A stretch of DNA of 64,000 nucleotides from Myxococcales bacterium (lineage in GTDB: Bacteria > Myxococcota_A > Polyangia > Polyangiales > Ga0077539): assembly GCA_013298625.1 (NCBI GenBank), contig JAAFIF010000030.1:23150-87149 (forward strand). The letters run 5' to 3'. Below, in pieces: positions 37,303 to 46,210 of this stretch. Under the pieces are notes generated by a model that saw only the letters and a list, made by a program, of their open reading frames with translations, did no database searches and was not told where the DNA came from. Position numbers and translations under genes: made by a program. How positions within the stretch are numbered: position 1 is the first letter of the stretch; each line of letters opens with the position of its first letter.

Positions 37303-37697
37303 CGGCGTCGCCTCGGCGAAAGGGCGGCGCGCCCGTGCGCGAAGTGCTCGAGAGCGACGACGTGCGTTCGATCCTGCGCGACGGGTTCTTCTCGACCGCG
37401 GCAGAAGCTTCGGGTGTGCGCGCGGTCGAGCCCATCGACGAAGCTATCGACGCAGACTCGGGGCGCAAGCACCTCACGACCGCGCAGCGCGCGCGCAAGA
37501 CCGCGAAGAAGCCTGCGAAAGAGCGGCCCGATCACTACAAAGTGATCTGCATCTCGCTCTACAACGACGACCTCGCGCTGCTCGACCGCGTGGTGAAAGA
37601 GCTCAAGAAGCGGGGCTTCACGAAGGCCAATCGCTCTGCGGTGCTGCGCGCGGCCATGCAGCAGTTCGACCCCGCGAAGGTCGCCAAGGGGCTCTGA
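37299..37697 (+). CDS. Ribbon-helix-helix-like partner of the ParA ATPase
   Basis: 132 residues. The start GTG (37299) overlaps the ParA stop codon, so it is translationally coupled. N-terminal about 85 residues are charged and probably disordered. The C-terminal about 45 residues (KVICISLYNDDLALLDRV, then LKKRGFTKANRSAVLRAAM) match a ribbon-helix-helix fold: a short strand, helix, turn, helix. Small RHH proteins next to ParA act as centromere-binding adaptors (ParG/CopG style) in some partition systems. That role here is inference from fold and coupling. I found no obvious iteron array nearby. Confidence 0.75.
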   Translation: MTASPRRKGGAPVREVLESDDVRSILRDGFFSTAAEASGVRAVEPIDEAIDADSGRKHLTTAQRARKTAKKPAKERPDHYKVICISLYNDDLALLDRVVKELKKRGFTKANRSAVLRAAMQQFDPAKVAKGL

Positions 37698-37733
37698 GCC
37701 GGCGCCGCGGGGGATTGGCTCGCGACGGCTCAG
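37694..37733. terminator. Two-way hairpin embracing both stop codons
   Basis: CTGAGCCG (37694-37701) pairs perfectly with CGGCTCAG (37726-37733), loop 24 bases. The RHH stop codon (37695-37697) lies in one arm and the phosphatase stop (37730-37732) in the other. The symmetry suits a bidirectional terminator between convergent genes, though no U tract follows. Confidence 0.5.
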
Positions 37734-38515
37734 TCGAGGCCGACGACGTGCACGCAGAGCGCGGTGATGTTGTCGGGCCCGCCGTTTTCGTTGGCGCGGC
37801 CGATGAGCTTGGCGCAGGCGGTCTTGTAGTCGCCGTGGTGGTCTTCGACGATCTGCAAGATGTCCTCGTCGGTGACGGGACCGCACAGGCCGTCGGAGCA
37901 CAGCACGAACACGTCGCCGACCCGCGGCGACTCGAGCCGCGTGTCGACCTTGACGGTGTCCTTCATGCCGAGCGCACGAACGATCACGTTTTTGTGTGGG
38001 AAGTTTGCGATCTCTTCTTGCGAGAGCTTTCGCATCTTCAGGTAGTCGTTGAGCAGCGAGTGATCCTCGGTCATCTGCTCGATCTGGTGATCGCGGATGC
38101 GGTAGACGCGCGAGTCGCCGACGTGGGCGATGTACATGCCTTCGCGGGTCCCGATCACGGTGACGACCGTCGTGCCCATGCCGCGATAGCGCGGCTCGCG
38201 CTGCGAGCACTCGTAGATGCGCAGGTTCGCGAGCTTGATCGCCGTGACGAGGCGGTTCTCCTCGTACCCGCGGTGCTTGTCCATTTTGTACGGCCAGGTG
38301 GCGTCGGGGTCCTTCGACGTCGCGTCGAAGAACTCGCGCATCGAGTCGACCGCCATCTTCGAAGCGACCTCACCCGAGGCGTGACCGCCCATGCCGTCCG
38401 CAACGACGACGAGGTTTTCGTCCGCAAAAATCGCGAACGAGTCCTCGTTGTGCGTGCGCTTCATCCCGACGTTGGTCTCGCCGGCAAATTCGAGACGCAC
38501 GACTCCGTTCGCCAC
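37730..38515 (-). CDS. PP2C-family Ser/Thr protein phosphatase
   Basis: 261 residues, a stand-alone PPM catalytic domain with no membrane segment. Metal-binding and catalytic motifs: RTHNEDSFAIF, VVVADGMGGHASGE, AHVGDSRVYRI, LCSDGLCGPVTDED and GGPDNITALCV. It removes phosphate from Ser/Thr kinase substrates. An insert (about 75-95, DATWPYKMDKHRGYEENRL) is longer than in minimal PstP-type enzymes. GTG 38515 has AGAGGT nine bases upstream. It stands beside three signalling genes (kinases at 38615 and 42373, Clp at 43802) and plausibly opposes those kinases. Confidence 0.95.
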   Translation of the reverse strand: MANGVVRLEFAGETNVGMKRTHNEDSFAIFADENLVVVADGMGGHASGEVASKMAVDSMREFFDATSKDPDATWPYKMDKHRGYEENRLVTAIKLANLRIYECSQREPRYRGMGTTVVTVIGTREGMYIAHVGDSRVYRIRDHQIEQMTEDHSLLNDYLKMRKLSQEEIANFPHKNVIVRALGMKDTVKVDTRLESPRVGDVFVLCSDGLCGPVTDEDILQIVEDHHGDYKTACAKLIGRANENGGPDNITALCVHVVGLD

Positions 38516-38614
38516 AGTGCTCTACCTCTCGCTGATCGTTGCGAATTCGAGGGCCACGCGGTGCGCGGCGCTCGCCGTTCGACAGATGCTGCCGAGGACG
38601 GGGCACGGAGTCAA

Positions 38615-41600
38615 TCAAAGGGTGATCGTCCCCTGAGATCGCTCGCGCTCGACGCGGTCGCGAAGCCAGCGCAGGTCGACGGGGCCGGCGCCTTCGTGCT
38701 CGAGGGCGAGCAGGGCGGCGCGCAGGGGGGCGTGGCCTCGATGCAATCCGCGCGCAAAAAACGTGGCCAGCGCGCGTTCGGCCGCGGCAGGCCCCGCGGG
38801 TTCGCGCGCCGAGAGCGACCAGTCGATCCAGAGGACCCGCGCGCGGCCGTCGCGCCCGCCCGTGGCCGCGACGCGGCCGCAGGGCGTGAGCGCGACGTCG
38901 TGAACGAATGTCTCGTGTCCGCCCAGCGCAAATGCGCGTTCGCGCGTGACGTCCCACACGCGAACCTGGCCGCTCGCGTCTGCGGCGACGAGCACCTGCG
39001 CGTCCCGTGACAGGGCGACACCCGTGACGACCGCGCCTTGCGGCAGGACGGCGACGGGCTCGAGCGTGGCGAGGGCGTACACCCTGGCGGTTCCGTCGCG
39101 CAGGCCGACGGCGGCGAAGCGTCCGTCGGTGGTGCATACGACGTCGAGGGCGTTGCTCGAGTTCGGCAGCGCGCCGACGGTTCGCCCGTGCGCGTCGATC
39201 AGCACCGTCGGGCCGGTGATCGAGGCGACGAGCATCGACGCGGTGTCCGCGACGATCGCGGCGCGCGAGACGTTCGCGAATCGGTGCAAACGGCTCGGCT
39301 CACCCGCGGTGACAACCTCGACTTGATCTTGTCCCACCAGGGCGACTCGGCGCCCAGTCGGGTCGGTCGCGATCCGTCGCGGGGCGCCGCTGACCTGCGC
39401 GGTCGCGAGCAAGACACCCGTGATGGGCTCGCGCCACTCGAGCACGGATCCGCGCGCGACGGCGAGCATCCCCCCACACGGCGCGGTCTGAAACGTGCGA
39501 ACGGGCTCGGCCATCCGCAGCTCGGACAAGAGGCGACCGCTGCGCGACTCCACGGCGTGAACGCGTGTGTCGCCGGTGGTGACGTAGAGGATTTCTCCGT
39601 CGGGCGAGAGCTCGACGGTGTGCGCTGCGCCCGTGACGGCTTCGAAGCTCGCGCCTGTCCACGCTCCTCGCAGCGGGCCGCGCGCGCTGACCGACGCGAG
39701 GCGACGCCACGCTCGGCGCACCGCGGGCGAACGGGCGAAGCCCTCGAGGCCCTCTGCCTCCGCGAGCGCGTCGATCGCGTCCTGACCGCGGCCCGCGCGG
39801 CTCGCGCGCTCGCAGCGTTCGAGCGCGGCCGCGGCGCGCTCCTCGCGCGCAAACGCGTCTTCGCTGCTCGTCGGCCGCAAGATCGGAACAGCCGCGCGCA
39901 CCGGCCTCCGCTCCATCGAGAACACGTCGATCGCGCCCGTTCGAACGACAGCGAGCCGCGCGCGATCGGACGCCGCCGCGAACGCCGACGGACGCTCCGC
40001 GGCAGACCTCGGGCGCTCGGTGCGTGTGCAGCGCTGCTCCGCGATGGACCACAGCCGAAGGGCGCCCTCTGCAGACAGCGCCACCGCGGTGTGCCCGTCG
40101 CTCGTCGTCACCAGCGATCGTGGTGGCGATGGGTCGCGCATGGTCGCGGTGCGCTCGACGTCGCTCGCGCGCCACACAGCGATCGCGCCGCGCGCCCCGC
40201 CTTCGTCCCAACCTCCAACCAACAGCGATTGCCCGTCCGCGGAGAACGCCATGCTCTCGGGCTCGCGCGAGAGGGCGAGGGTCGCCTTGGAGCGCAGTGA
40301 TCTTCCATCGAAGAGCAGCACGCCGTTGGCGGTCGCGACGGCCACCGCGCTCGCGTTCGCGGCGATCGCTACGGCGCTCACTCGCCCTGGCACCGTGGTC
40401 GAGCGCTCGGCGCCCGAGCCCGCTTCGATCACCGACAGCGTCGATTGCGCATCGTCGCACGTCACGATCGCCAGCTCTGCGGTCGTCGCAAACGCCGCGA
40501 GGTCGAAGCGTCCCGCACGGGCCTCGCGCGCGCCCTTGCTCGTCGCGTGAACGAGGGCGCGGTCGGTCACGAGCCACACTGTTCCGTCGCGACCTGCGCG
40601 CAGCGCACGCGCGACGCCAGGGATGGACCACTCGCCGCGCAACGCGCCATCGGCCGCAGAAAAAGCTCGCAACCAGAGGGCGCCCTCTGCGCTCGCGCCG
40701 GCGGCCGCGAGCACCTCGCCGTCGCGCGAGAGCGCCGCCACGGTGGCCGCGTTCGCGGTCGACGCCGTGCTGAGCAGCGCGAGCGACTCGCGCAGCGCGG
40801 GGCTGACGCGCGCGACGGCGGCCACCGCTTCGGCCGAGCCCGCGCCGAGCGCGCTCACCTCGGCGAGCGCCGCGCGCGAATCGATCAAGTCTCCGCGCTC
40901 TGCGTGCAACGACGCCGCGAGCAACGCCGACTCCCAGGACGGCTCGCGCATGGCGCGCGCTTCATTGAGCACCCGAACAGCCTCGTCGTCGGTGCACTCC
41001 CCCTGCCGCCAACGCAGCAACGAGCGCGCGAACGTGGCTTGCGGGTGGGTGGGGTCTGAGCGAAGCGCTTCATCGAGCAGGCCCGCCGCGAGCGACGGCT
41101 CGTCGAGGTCGAGCTTCGAGACGGCGCGGTTGTACAGCGCGTCCGCCGGCGATCGCCGCACCCGCGTCGTGTCGGCGACGTGCCCTTCGCAGTGCCTCGC
41201 GTAGATCGCCCGCAGCTCGTCCGCGACGATCTGCAGCGTCTGCGGCCGGGCGCTCTGCCTCGGCGCGAAGCAGCGCTCGAGCAGCGCGACGAGCTCCGCC
41301 GGCATCGCGGGGATGTGCGCTGAGGGCGGGCCGTCTTGCACGAGCTGCCCGAGCACGTCCGGCGCTGCGGGCCCGGCCATCCACGTCAATCCGCCGGTGA
41401 ACATCTCGAGCACAGTGGCCGCCCACGAAAACAAGTCCGTGCGGCGCGTGATGGCGACCTGCGTCCCCTGCGAAGCCGCGAGCTGCTCGGGCGACGCGTA
41501 CGCGGGAGTCATGCCCGAGAAGCGGACGACGAGCGTGCCGTCCTTCGTGGGGCGCGGGCCTTTTTCGCTGGGCGCATGCGCGGCACGCGCGAGGCCGAAG

Positions 41601-42322
41601 TCCGTGACCTTCGCGATGAAGTCTCGCGTCAGCAGGACGTTGGCGGGCTTGACGTCCTGGTGCACGAGGCCGCGCTCGTGCGCGTGGTGCAGACCTCGCG
41701 CGGACTGCAGGGCGATCGCGAGCATGCGCGCGAGGGGGGAGGGCGAGTCGTACAGCTTCGAGCTGCGAATCGCCTGCTGAAGCGAGCCGCCCTCGACGAA
41801 CTCGGCGAACAGCCACGGCACCCCGTCGCGCACGCGCGTGTAGTAGCAAGTCGTGACGAAGGGATGCAGTCCGAGTCCGCTCCACGCCTCTGCTTCGCGC
41901 ACCACCGTGCGCCGCGCCCGCTCGTCGAGGGCGCTCTTGCGCGGGACCTTCACCGCGAGGTCGATGCCCCACCCGCGGTGAAAGACTCGGTACACGCGGC
42001 CCATCCCTCCTTCGCCGAGCAGCGATCGAGGCTCGTACAGGTCCCAGTCGGGCGGGATTTCGGACTGCTCTTCTGCCGCCGCCGCGCCGCGCGGCGCCGG
42101 TGACGGGCCGTCGCCTGCGACGAGCCACGCGCGGCGCGCCTCTTCGAAGAGCGCGGCGTTTTGCGCGCGTTCTGCGGCCAGCGCCCCGTCGAGGCTCTCG
42201 AGCTCTCGCTCGACGCGCGGTCGATCCGTGGTGCCGCCGCGGACGCGCGCTTCGAGCGAGGCGCGGCGCGCGAGCAGAGCCACGATTCGTTGGATATCCG
42301 GTGAGTCGCGGTTGGTTCCCAT
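38615..42322 (-). CDS. Large Ser/Thr kinase fused to WD40-like propeller
   Basis: 1,235 residues. N-terminal coiled coil (about 10-65), kinase domain (about 97-370: LLGEGGMGRVYRVFH, LAVKVPRK, catalytic loop VHQDVKPANVLL, KVTDFGLAR), a TPR-like helical stretch (about 390-500), then WD40/quinoprotein-type repeats (about 540-1,190; e.g. VTGVALSRDAQVLVAADASGQVRVWDV split in units). Note His-Gln-Asp in place of His-Arg-Asp: the catalytic Asp is kept but the Arg that docks a phosphorylated activation loop is lost, suggesting constitutive or propeller-controlled activity. No transmembrane helix, so cytosolic. Divergent from the FHA kinase at 42373. Confidence 0.9.
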   Translation of the reverse strand: MGTNRDSPDIQRIVALLARRASLEARVRGGTTDRPRVERELESLDGALAAERAQNAALFEEARRAWLVAGDGPSPAPRGAAAAEEQSEIPPDWDLYEPRSLLGEGGMGRVYRVFHRGWGIDLAVKVPRKSALDERARRTVVREAEAWSGLGLHPFVTTCYYTRVRDGVPWLFAEFVEGGSLQQAIRSSKLYDSPSPLARMLAIALQSARGLHHAHERGLVHQDVKPANVLLTRDFIAKVTDFGLARAAHAPSEKGPRPTKDGTLVVRFSGMTPAYASPEQLAASQGTQVAITRRTDLFSWAATVLEMFTGGLTWMAGPAAPDVLGQLVQDGPPSAHIPAMPAELVALLERCFAPRQSARPQTLQIVADELRAIYARHCEGHVADTTRVRRSPADALYNRAVSKLDLDEPSLAAGLLDEALRSDPTHPQATFARSLLRWRQGECTDDEAVRVLNEARAMREPSWESALLAASLHAERGDLIDSRAALAEVSALGAGSAEAVAAVARVSPALRESLALLSTASTANAATVAALSRDGEVLAAAGASAEGALWLRAFSAADGALRGEWSIPGVARALRAGRDGTVWLVTDRALVHATSKGAREARAGRFDLAAFATTAELAIVTCDDAQSTLSVIEAGSGAERSTTVPGRVSAVAIAANASAVAVATANGVLLFDGRSLRSKATLALSREPESMAFSADGQSLLVGGWDEGGARGAIAVWRASDVERTATMRDPSPPRSLVTTSDGHTAVALSAEGALRLWSIAEQRCTRTERPRSAAERPSAFAAASDRARLAVVRTGAIDVFSMERRPVRAAVPILRPTSSEDAFAREERAAAALERCERASRAGRGQDAIDALAEAEGLEGFARSPAVRRAWRRLASVSARGPLRGAWTGASFEAVTGAAHTVELSPDGEILYVTTGDTRVHAVESRSGRLLSELRMAEPVRTFQTAPCGGMLAVARGSVLEWREPITGVLLATAQVSGAPRRIATDPTGRRVALVGQDQVEVVTAGEPSRLHRFANVSRAAIVADTASMLVASITGPTVLIDAHGRTVGALPNSSNALDVVCTTDGRFAAVGLRDGTARVYALATLEPVAVLPQGAVVTGVALSRDAQVLVAADASGQVRVWDVTRERAFALGGHETFVHDVALTPCGRVAATGGRDGRARVLWIDWSLSAREPAGPAAAERALATFFARGLHRGHAPLRAALLALEHEGAGPVDLRWLRDRVERERSQGTITL

Positions 42323-42372
42323 CCGTGTTGCTGCGAAGGCGACGGTATCATCACCGCCGAGGAGCGCGCTGA

Positions 42373-43767
42373 ATGTCCAAGGTGATCATCGACGCGATCG
42401 GCGGGCCCATGACCGGTCGACAGTGGGAGTTCGCGGAGCCCGACGCGTGGGTGGTCGGGCGCGGCCCCGACTGTCACGCGCAGCTCGATGTGTCCGACCA
42501 GACCGTCTCGCGCCATCACTTTCTGCTCGAAGTGCGGCCTCCCGAGCTGCGCGTGCGGGACCTCGGCTCGCGCAACGGAACCTTCGTCAACGACGAGAAG
42601 ATCGGCGGCCGATCGAAGAGCGAGAGCGTCGAGGTTGGCCGCAGGCGCGTGTATCCCGAGCGCGAAGTAGGACACGGCGACGAGCTGCGCGTCGGCGCGA
42701 ATCGCTTTCGCGTGCGAGTCGAAGGCGCGTCGGACGAGCATCCCTCGACGGTCTCGTGCCAACAGTGCGGCTCGGGCGTCCGGCGCTGGGTGCACCGCGC
42801 ATCGGTCGCTGCGCTCTGCGATCGTTGCCTCGAGCGGGACGCGCACGACCCGCTCGCGTTGCTCGAGAGGGCGATTCACAGGCAGGTCGAGCCCGCGCCG
42901 GACACCGCGCGAGACCTCGCTGCGCCGACGCTCGAGGGAGAGCGCTCGAACAAGCTGCCGAGCATCGACGGCCTCGAGGTGCTTCGTAAGCTCGGCGAGG
43001 GCGGCACTGGCGCGGTGTACGAAGCGCGCGACCGGGCAGGGCGACGCGTGGCCGTCAAGGTGCTGCTCTCGCGCGTCGCGGTCGACGCAGGCATGCGCGC
43101 GATGTTTCTGAGAGAGATCGAAGCGCTGGGAGACGTGCAGCACGAGCGGATCGTTCGGCTGTTGTCGTCGGGCTCGACCGGCGCGTCGTTTTACTTCGTG
43201 ATGGAGCTTTGCGGCGGCGGCAGCCTGGCGTCGAGCATCGGTCGGAGCGGCGCGGTGATGGAGCCGCCGCGCGCGGTCTCGCTGATGTGCGACGCGCTCG
43301 AGGGCTTAGGGTACGCGCATCGACGCGGCCTGGTGCACCGCGACGTCAAGCCAGGCAACATCCTCATCGACGACGAAGGCCGCGGAAAGATCAGCGATTT
43401 TGGCCTGGCCAAGAGCTTCGAGCGCGCTGGCCTCTCGGGCTTCACGATGACAGGGTCCTTCGCCGGAACGTTCGAGTTCATGCCGCGCGAGCAGCTCACG
43501 CACTATCGCAGCGTGCGACCGACGAGCGACGTGTACTCCGCGGGCGCGACGCTCTACTGGGCGCTCACGCGCAAGACCGTGATCGATTTCTCGCGCGACG
43601 TCGACCGCGTCACCGCGCTGCTGCAGAGCGAACCGGTGCCGATCGCGCGCAGGATCGTCGGGCTCGACCCGCGCCTGTGCGCGATCGTCGACAAGGCCTG
43701 CGCGATGGATCCGCGCGAGCGCTACGAGGACGCCTCGGCGATGCTCGCCGCGCTGCGCGGGCTCTGA
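42373..43767 (+). CDS. FHA-zinc ribbon-Ser/Thr kinase
   Basis: 464 residues. N-terminal FHA domain (about 20-115) with the phosphothreonine-binding signature VGRGPDC...SRHHF...LGSRNGTFVN. Next a small zinc ribbon Cys-x2-Cys-x17-Cys-x2-Cys (about 134-157). The kinase domain (about 200-463) has LGEGGTGAVYEA, VAVKVLL, VHRDVKPGNILI, KISDFGLAK and a PREQL in place of the usual PEQ. Cytosolic. The FHA domain should bind phosphorylated partners, possibly the products of the WD40 kinase on the other side of the 50-base divergent promoter. AGGAG lies nine bases before ATG 42373. Confidence 0.93.
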   Translation: MSKVIIDAIGGPMTGRQWEFAEPDAWVVGRGPDCHAQLDVSDQTVSRHHFLLEVRPPELRVRDLGSRNGTFVNDEKIGGRSKSESVEVGRRRVYPEREVGHGDELRVGANRFRVRVEGASDEHPSTVSCQQCGSGVRRWVHRASVAALCDRCLERDAHDPLALLERAIHRQVEPAPDTARDLAAPTLEGERSNKLPSIDGLEVLRKLGEGGTGAVYEARDRAGRRVAVKVLLSRVAVDAGMRAMFLREIEALGDVQHERIVRLLSSGSTGASFYFVMELCGGGSLASSIGRSGAVMEPPRAVSLMCDALEGLGYAHRRGLVHRDVKPGNILIDDEGRGKISDFGLAKSFERAGLSGFTMTGSFAGTFEFMPREQLTHYRSVRPTSDVYSAGATLYWALTRKTVIDFSRDVDRVTALLQSEPVPIARRIVGLDPRLCAIVDKACAMDPRERYEDASAMLAALRGL

Positions 43768-43801
43768 GCTCGGCCCATGGCGGTCGGCGACGCGACGCGC
43801 T

Positions 43802-46174
43802 CTATCCCCAAGACAGCTTGATCTCTCCGGCGTGTGCGTCGACGAGCACCGGAGCGCGCGCCGCGATTCGTCGCTCGACCTTCGCTGCGGCGATGGGCTG
43901 GACGATGCAGCGCTCGACGATGCGATCGAGCTCGCGCGCGCCGAGCTCTGGCGTGCGGTCCTGCGCGAGCAGCGCGTCGAGCGCGGCGTCAGTGACGGTG
44001 AGCGCGTGCCCTTGTGACTGCAGCTGCTCTCGCAGCGGGGCGAGCAGCTTGGCGAGCACGGCCTTGAGCTGCGCGTCGGCGAGCGGGACGAACTCGACCA
44101 CAGCGCCGATGCGTCCGACGAGCTCTGGGCGAAAGATCCCAGAGAGCGCCTCGCGCAGCTGCGCGTCGGTGCGTGCGACCAGCGCAGACGTCTTGTCGTT
44201 TGCGACGCCGAAGCCTACGCGACGATGCGGGGCGCCGAGTCGCGCCAGCGCGTTGCTGGTCATGACGACGAACGCGTTGGTGAAATCTCCGACGCGCCCG
44301 TGCGAGTCGGTCACGCGTCCTTCGTCGAACAGCTGCAGAAAGATGTCCGTGACTTGGGGATCGGCCTTCTCGAGCTCGTCGAAGAGCACGACGCTGTACG
44401 GGTTGCGTCGGATCGCGTTGACGAGCTGCCCGCCCTCTTCGTGGCCGACGTAGCCCGGCGGCGCGCCGAGCAGTCGCTGCACCGTATGGCGGTCGTGGTA
44501 CTCGCTCATGTCGAAGCGCAAGAGCGCGCGCTCGTCGCCGAAGAGCAGCTCGGCGAGCGACTTGGCGAGCTCGGTTTTTCCCACGCCGGTGGGGCCGAGA
44601 AAGAGCAGCACGGCCCGCGGTTTTCCGCGGCGCGCGAGGCCCGAGGCGGACGCGCGGACAGCGTTGGCGACGAGCGCGAGCGCTGCCTCCTGACCGAGCA
44701 CGCGTCGGCGCAAGTACGACTCTGCGTCGGCGAGCCGATCTTGCTGCTCTTCGGCCATCGTCGCGACCGGAACGCCCGTCCACTCCTCGACCACCCGCGC
44801 GATGTCCTCGCGCCGAAGCGTCGTCGGCTGCGTCGCGTTGTCGCCGCGCGGCGTAAACGTCACGAACCTGCGCGCCGAGCTCGCCTGATCGACCAGGTCC
44901 CGCGCCTTGTCGGGCAGACGACGGTCCGGCAGATACCGCACCGACAGCTCGACGGCGGCGTCGATCGCCTCGTCGCTGATCACGATGTCGTGGTGATTCT
45001 CGAGCCCCTCGCGCGCGGCAGAGAGCATCGTCCGCGCTTGCTCGGGCGTAGGCTCTTCGACGCGCACGGGCTGAAATCGCCGCGAGAGCGCGGGGTCCTT
45101 CTCGATCCGTTCGCGGTACTCCTCAGGGGTCGTCGCGCCGATGCAGCGAAGGTCGCCTCGCGCGAGCGCCGGCTTGAGCAGGTTGGCCGCGTCGACGCCG
45201 CCCGCCGTCGCGCCCGCGCCGACGACCGTGTGCAACTCATCGATGAACAGCACCACGTTGGGGTCCGCGCTGGCTGCGCGCAGCAGCGAGTCGACGCGCT
45301 CTTCGAAATCGCCGCGGTACTTCGTGCCAGACAGCATCGCCGCGAGCGACAGCTCGATCACTCGCAGCGAGCGCACTTCTTCGGGCGCGTCCTCGCGCGC
45401 GCACTTCTGGGCGAGCCCTTCGACGATGGCTGTCTTTCCCACGCCGGCGTCGCCGACGAGCACGGCGTTGGACTTGCTTTTTCGCAGCAGGATGCGCGCC
45501 ACCAGCTTGATCTCGTCGTCCCGCCCGACGACGTGGTCGAGCTTCGACGAGCGCGCGAGCGCGCTCAGATCGCGGCCGTATTTCTCGAGCGGCCCCTGCG
45601 TGACGGGCGGCGCCGAGCCAGGTCGCGCGCGCAGCAGCTCGCCGAGCGCGCTCGAGCCCTCGGCCATCGTGCCCTTCGAGTCGCGCTCTTCGGCCGCAGT
45701 GCGCACCGGGCGCGCGCGCTCGCTCAGCGTCTCGATGCGGTCGACCAGCACCGAGGGGCTCACGCCGGCCTCGCGCAAGACCAGCTCGACGATCCGGTCG
45801 CCGACGCCCACGAGCGCCGCGGCGATGGCTTCGACCGCGAGCGGCTTGCCGGCGCGCTCGGCCCGCGTGCGGGCGTGCTCGAGCGCAGCGCGCGCAGCGA
45901 CGCTCGTGCCGACCGGAGATTCTGCGGCGGCTGTGACGCTCGCGCCCGCGACGCACAACGCCCGCGCTCGACGCCGCGCGCGCACCGGATCGACGCCGAG
46001 CGACGTCATCGCGCGCACGAGCGTCGGAGGCTCGAGCTTGCACGCGGCGATGAACAAATGCGCGACTTCGACGCACGGAGCCCCGGCGCGTCGCGCCTCT
46101 CCAACCGCGACGTTCATGAGCGTGTCCAGTGAAGGTTCCACGACGAGGGTGAGCGTAGCGCAGCGAACGCCCAT
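43802..46174 (-). CDS. Clp/Hsp100 double-AAA+ unfoldase (ClpA/ClpC-like, no middle domain)
   Basis: 790 residues. Clp N-domain (about 10-150), NBD1 with Walker A GDAGVGKTAIVEG and Walker B VLFIDELHTVVGAG, NBD2 with GPTGVGKTELAK and VVLFDELEKADP, then a D2-small domain. Little sits between NBD1 and NBD2, so the ClpB-type middle coiled coil is missing. A VGFG tripeptide loop (RRVGFGVAND) after MTSNA resembles the [ILV]-G-[FL] loop that docks onto ClpP, so I expect a protease partner, not disaggregase activity. ATG 46174 is used though its ribosome site is weak. Convergent with the FHA kinase, 34 bases apart. Confidence 0.9.
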   Translation of the reverse strand: MGVRCATLTLVVEPSLDTLMNVAVGEARRAGAPCVEVAHLFIAACKLEPPTLVRAMTSLGVDPVRARRRARALCVAGASVTAAAESPVGTSVAARAALEHARTRAERAGKPLAVEAIAAALVGVGDRIVELVLREAGVSPSVLVDRIETLSERARPVRTAAEERDSKGTMAEGSSALGELLRARPGSAPPVTQGPLEKYGRDLSALARSSKLDHVVGRDDEIKLVARILLRKSKSNAVLVGDAGVGKTAIVEGLAQKCAREDAPEEVRSLRVIELSLAAMLSGTKYRGDFEERVDSLLRAASADPNVVLFIDELHTVVGAGATAGGVDAANLLKPALARGDLRCIGATTPEEYRERIEKDPALSRRFQPVRVEEPTPEQARTMLSAAREGLENHHDIVISDEAIDAAVELSVRYLPDRRLPDKARDLVDQASSARRFVTFTPRGDNATQPTTLRREDIARVVEEWTGVPVATMAEEQQDRLADAESYLRRRVLGQEAALALVANAVRASASGLARRGKPRAVLLFLGPTGVGKTELAKSLAELLFGDERALLRFDMSEYHDRHTVQRLLGAPPGYVGHEEGGQLVNAIRRNPYSVVLFDELEKADPQVTDIFLQLFDEGRVTDSHGRVGDFTNAFVVMTSNALARLGAPHRRVGFGVANDKTSALVARTDAQLREALSGIFRPELVGRIGAVVEFVPLADAQLKAVLAKLLAPLREQLQSQGHALTVTDAALDALLAQDRTPELGARELDRIVERCIVQPIAAAKVERRIAARAPVLVDAHAGEIKLSWG

Positions 46175-46210
46175 CGTGGCAGAGCCCCGAGCGTTGCGTG
46201 TCAGGGACGG

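Noticed and set aside
37730..46174. Phosphatase, FHA, kinase and Clp genes together suggest a type VI secretion locus
   Set aside because: No Tss structural genes (sheath, baseplate, membrane complex, Hcp, VgrG) occur, and the Clp protein lacks the middle domain of ClpV and has a ClpP-docking-type loop.
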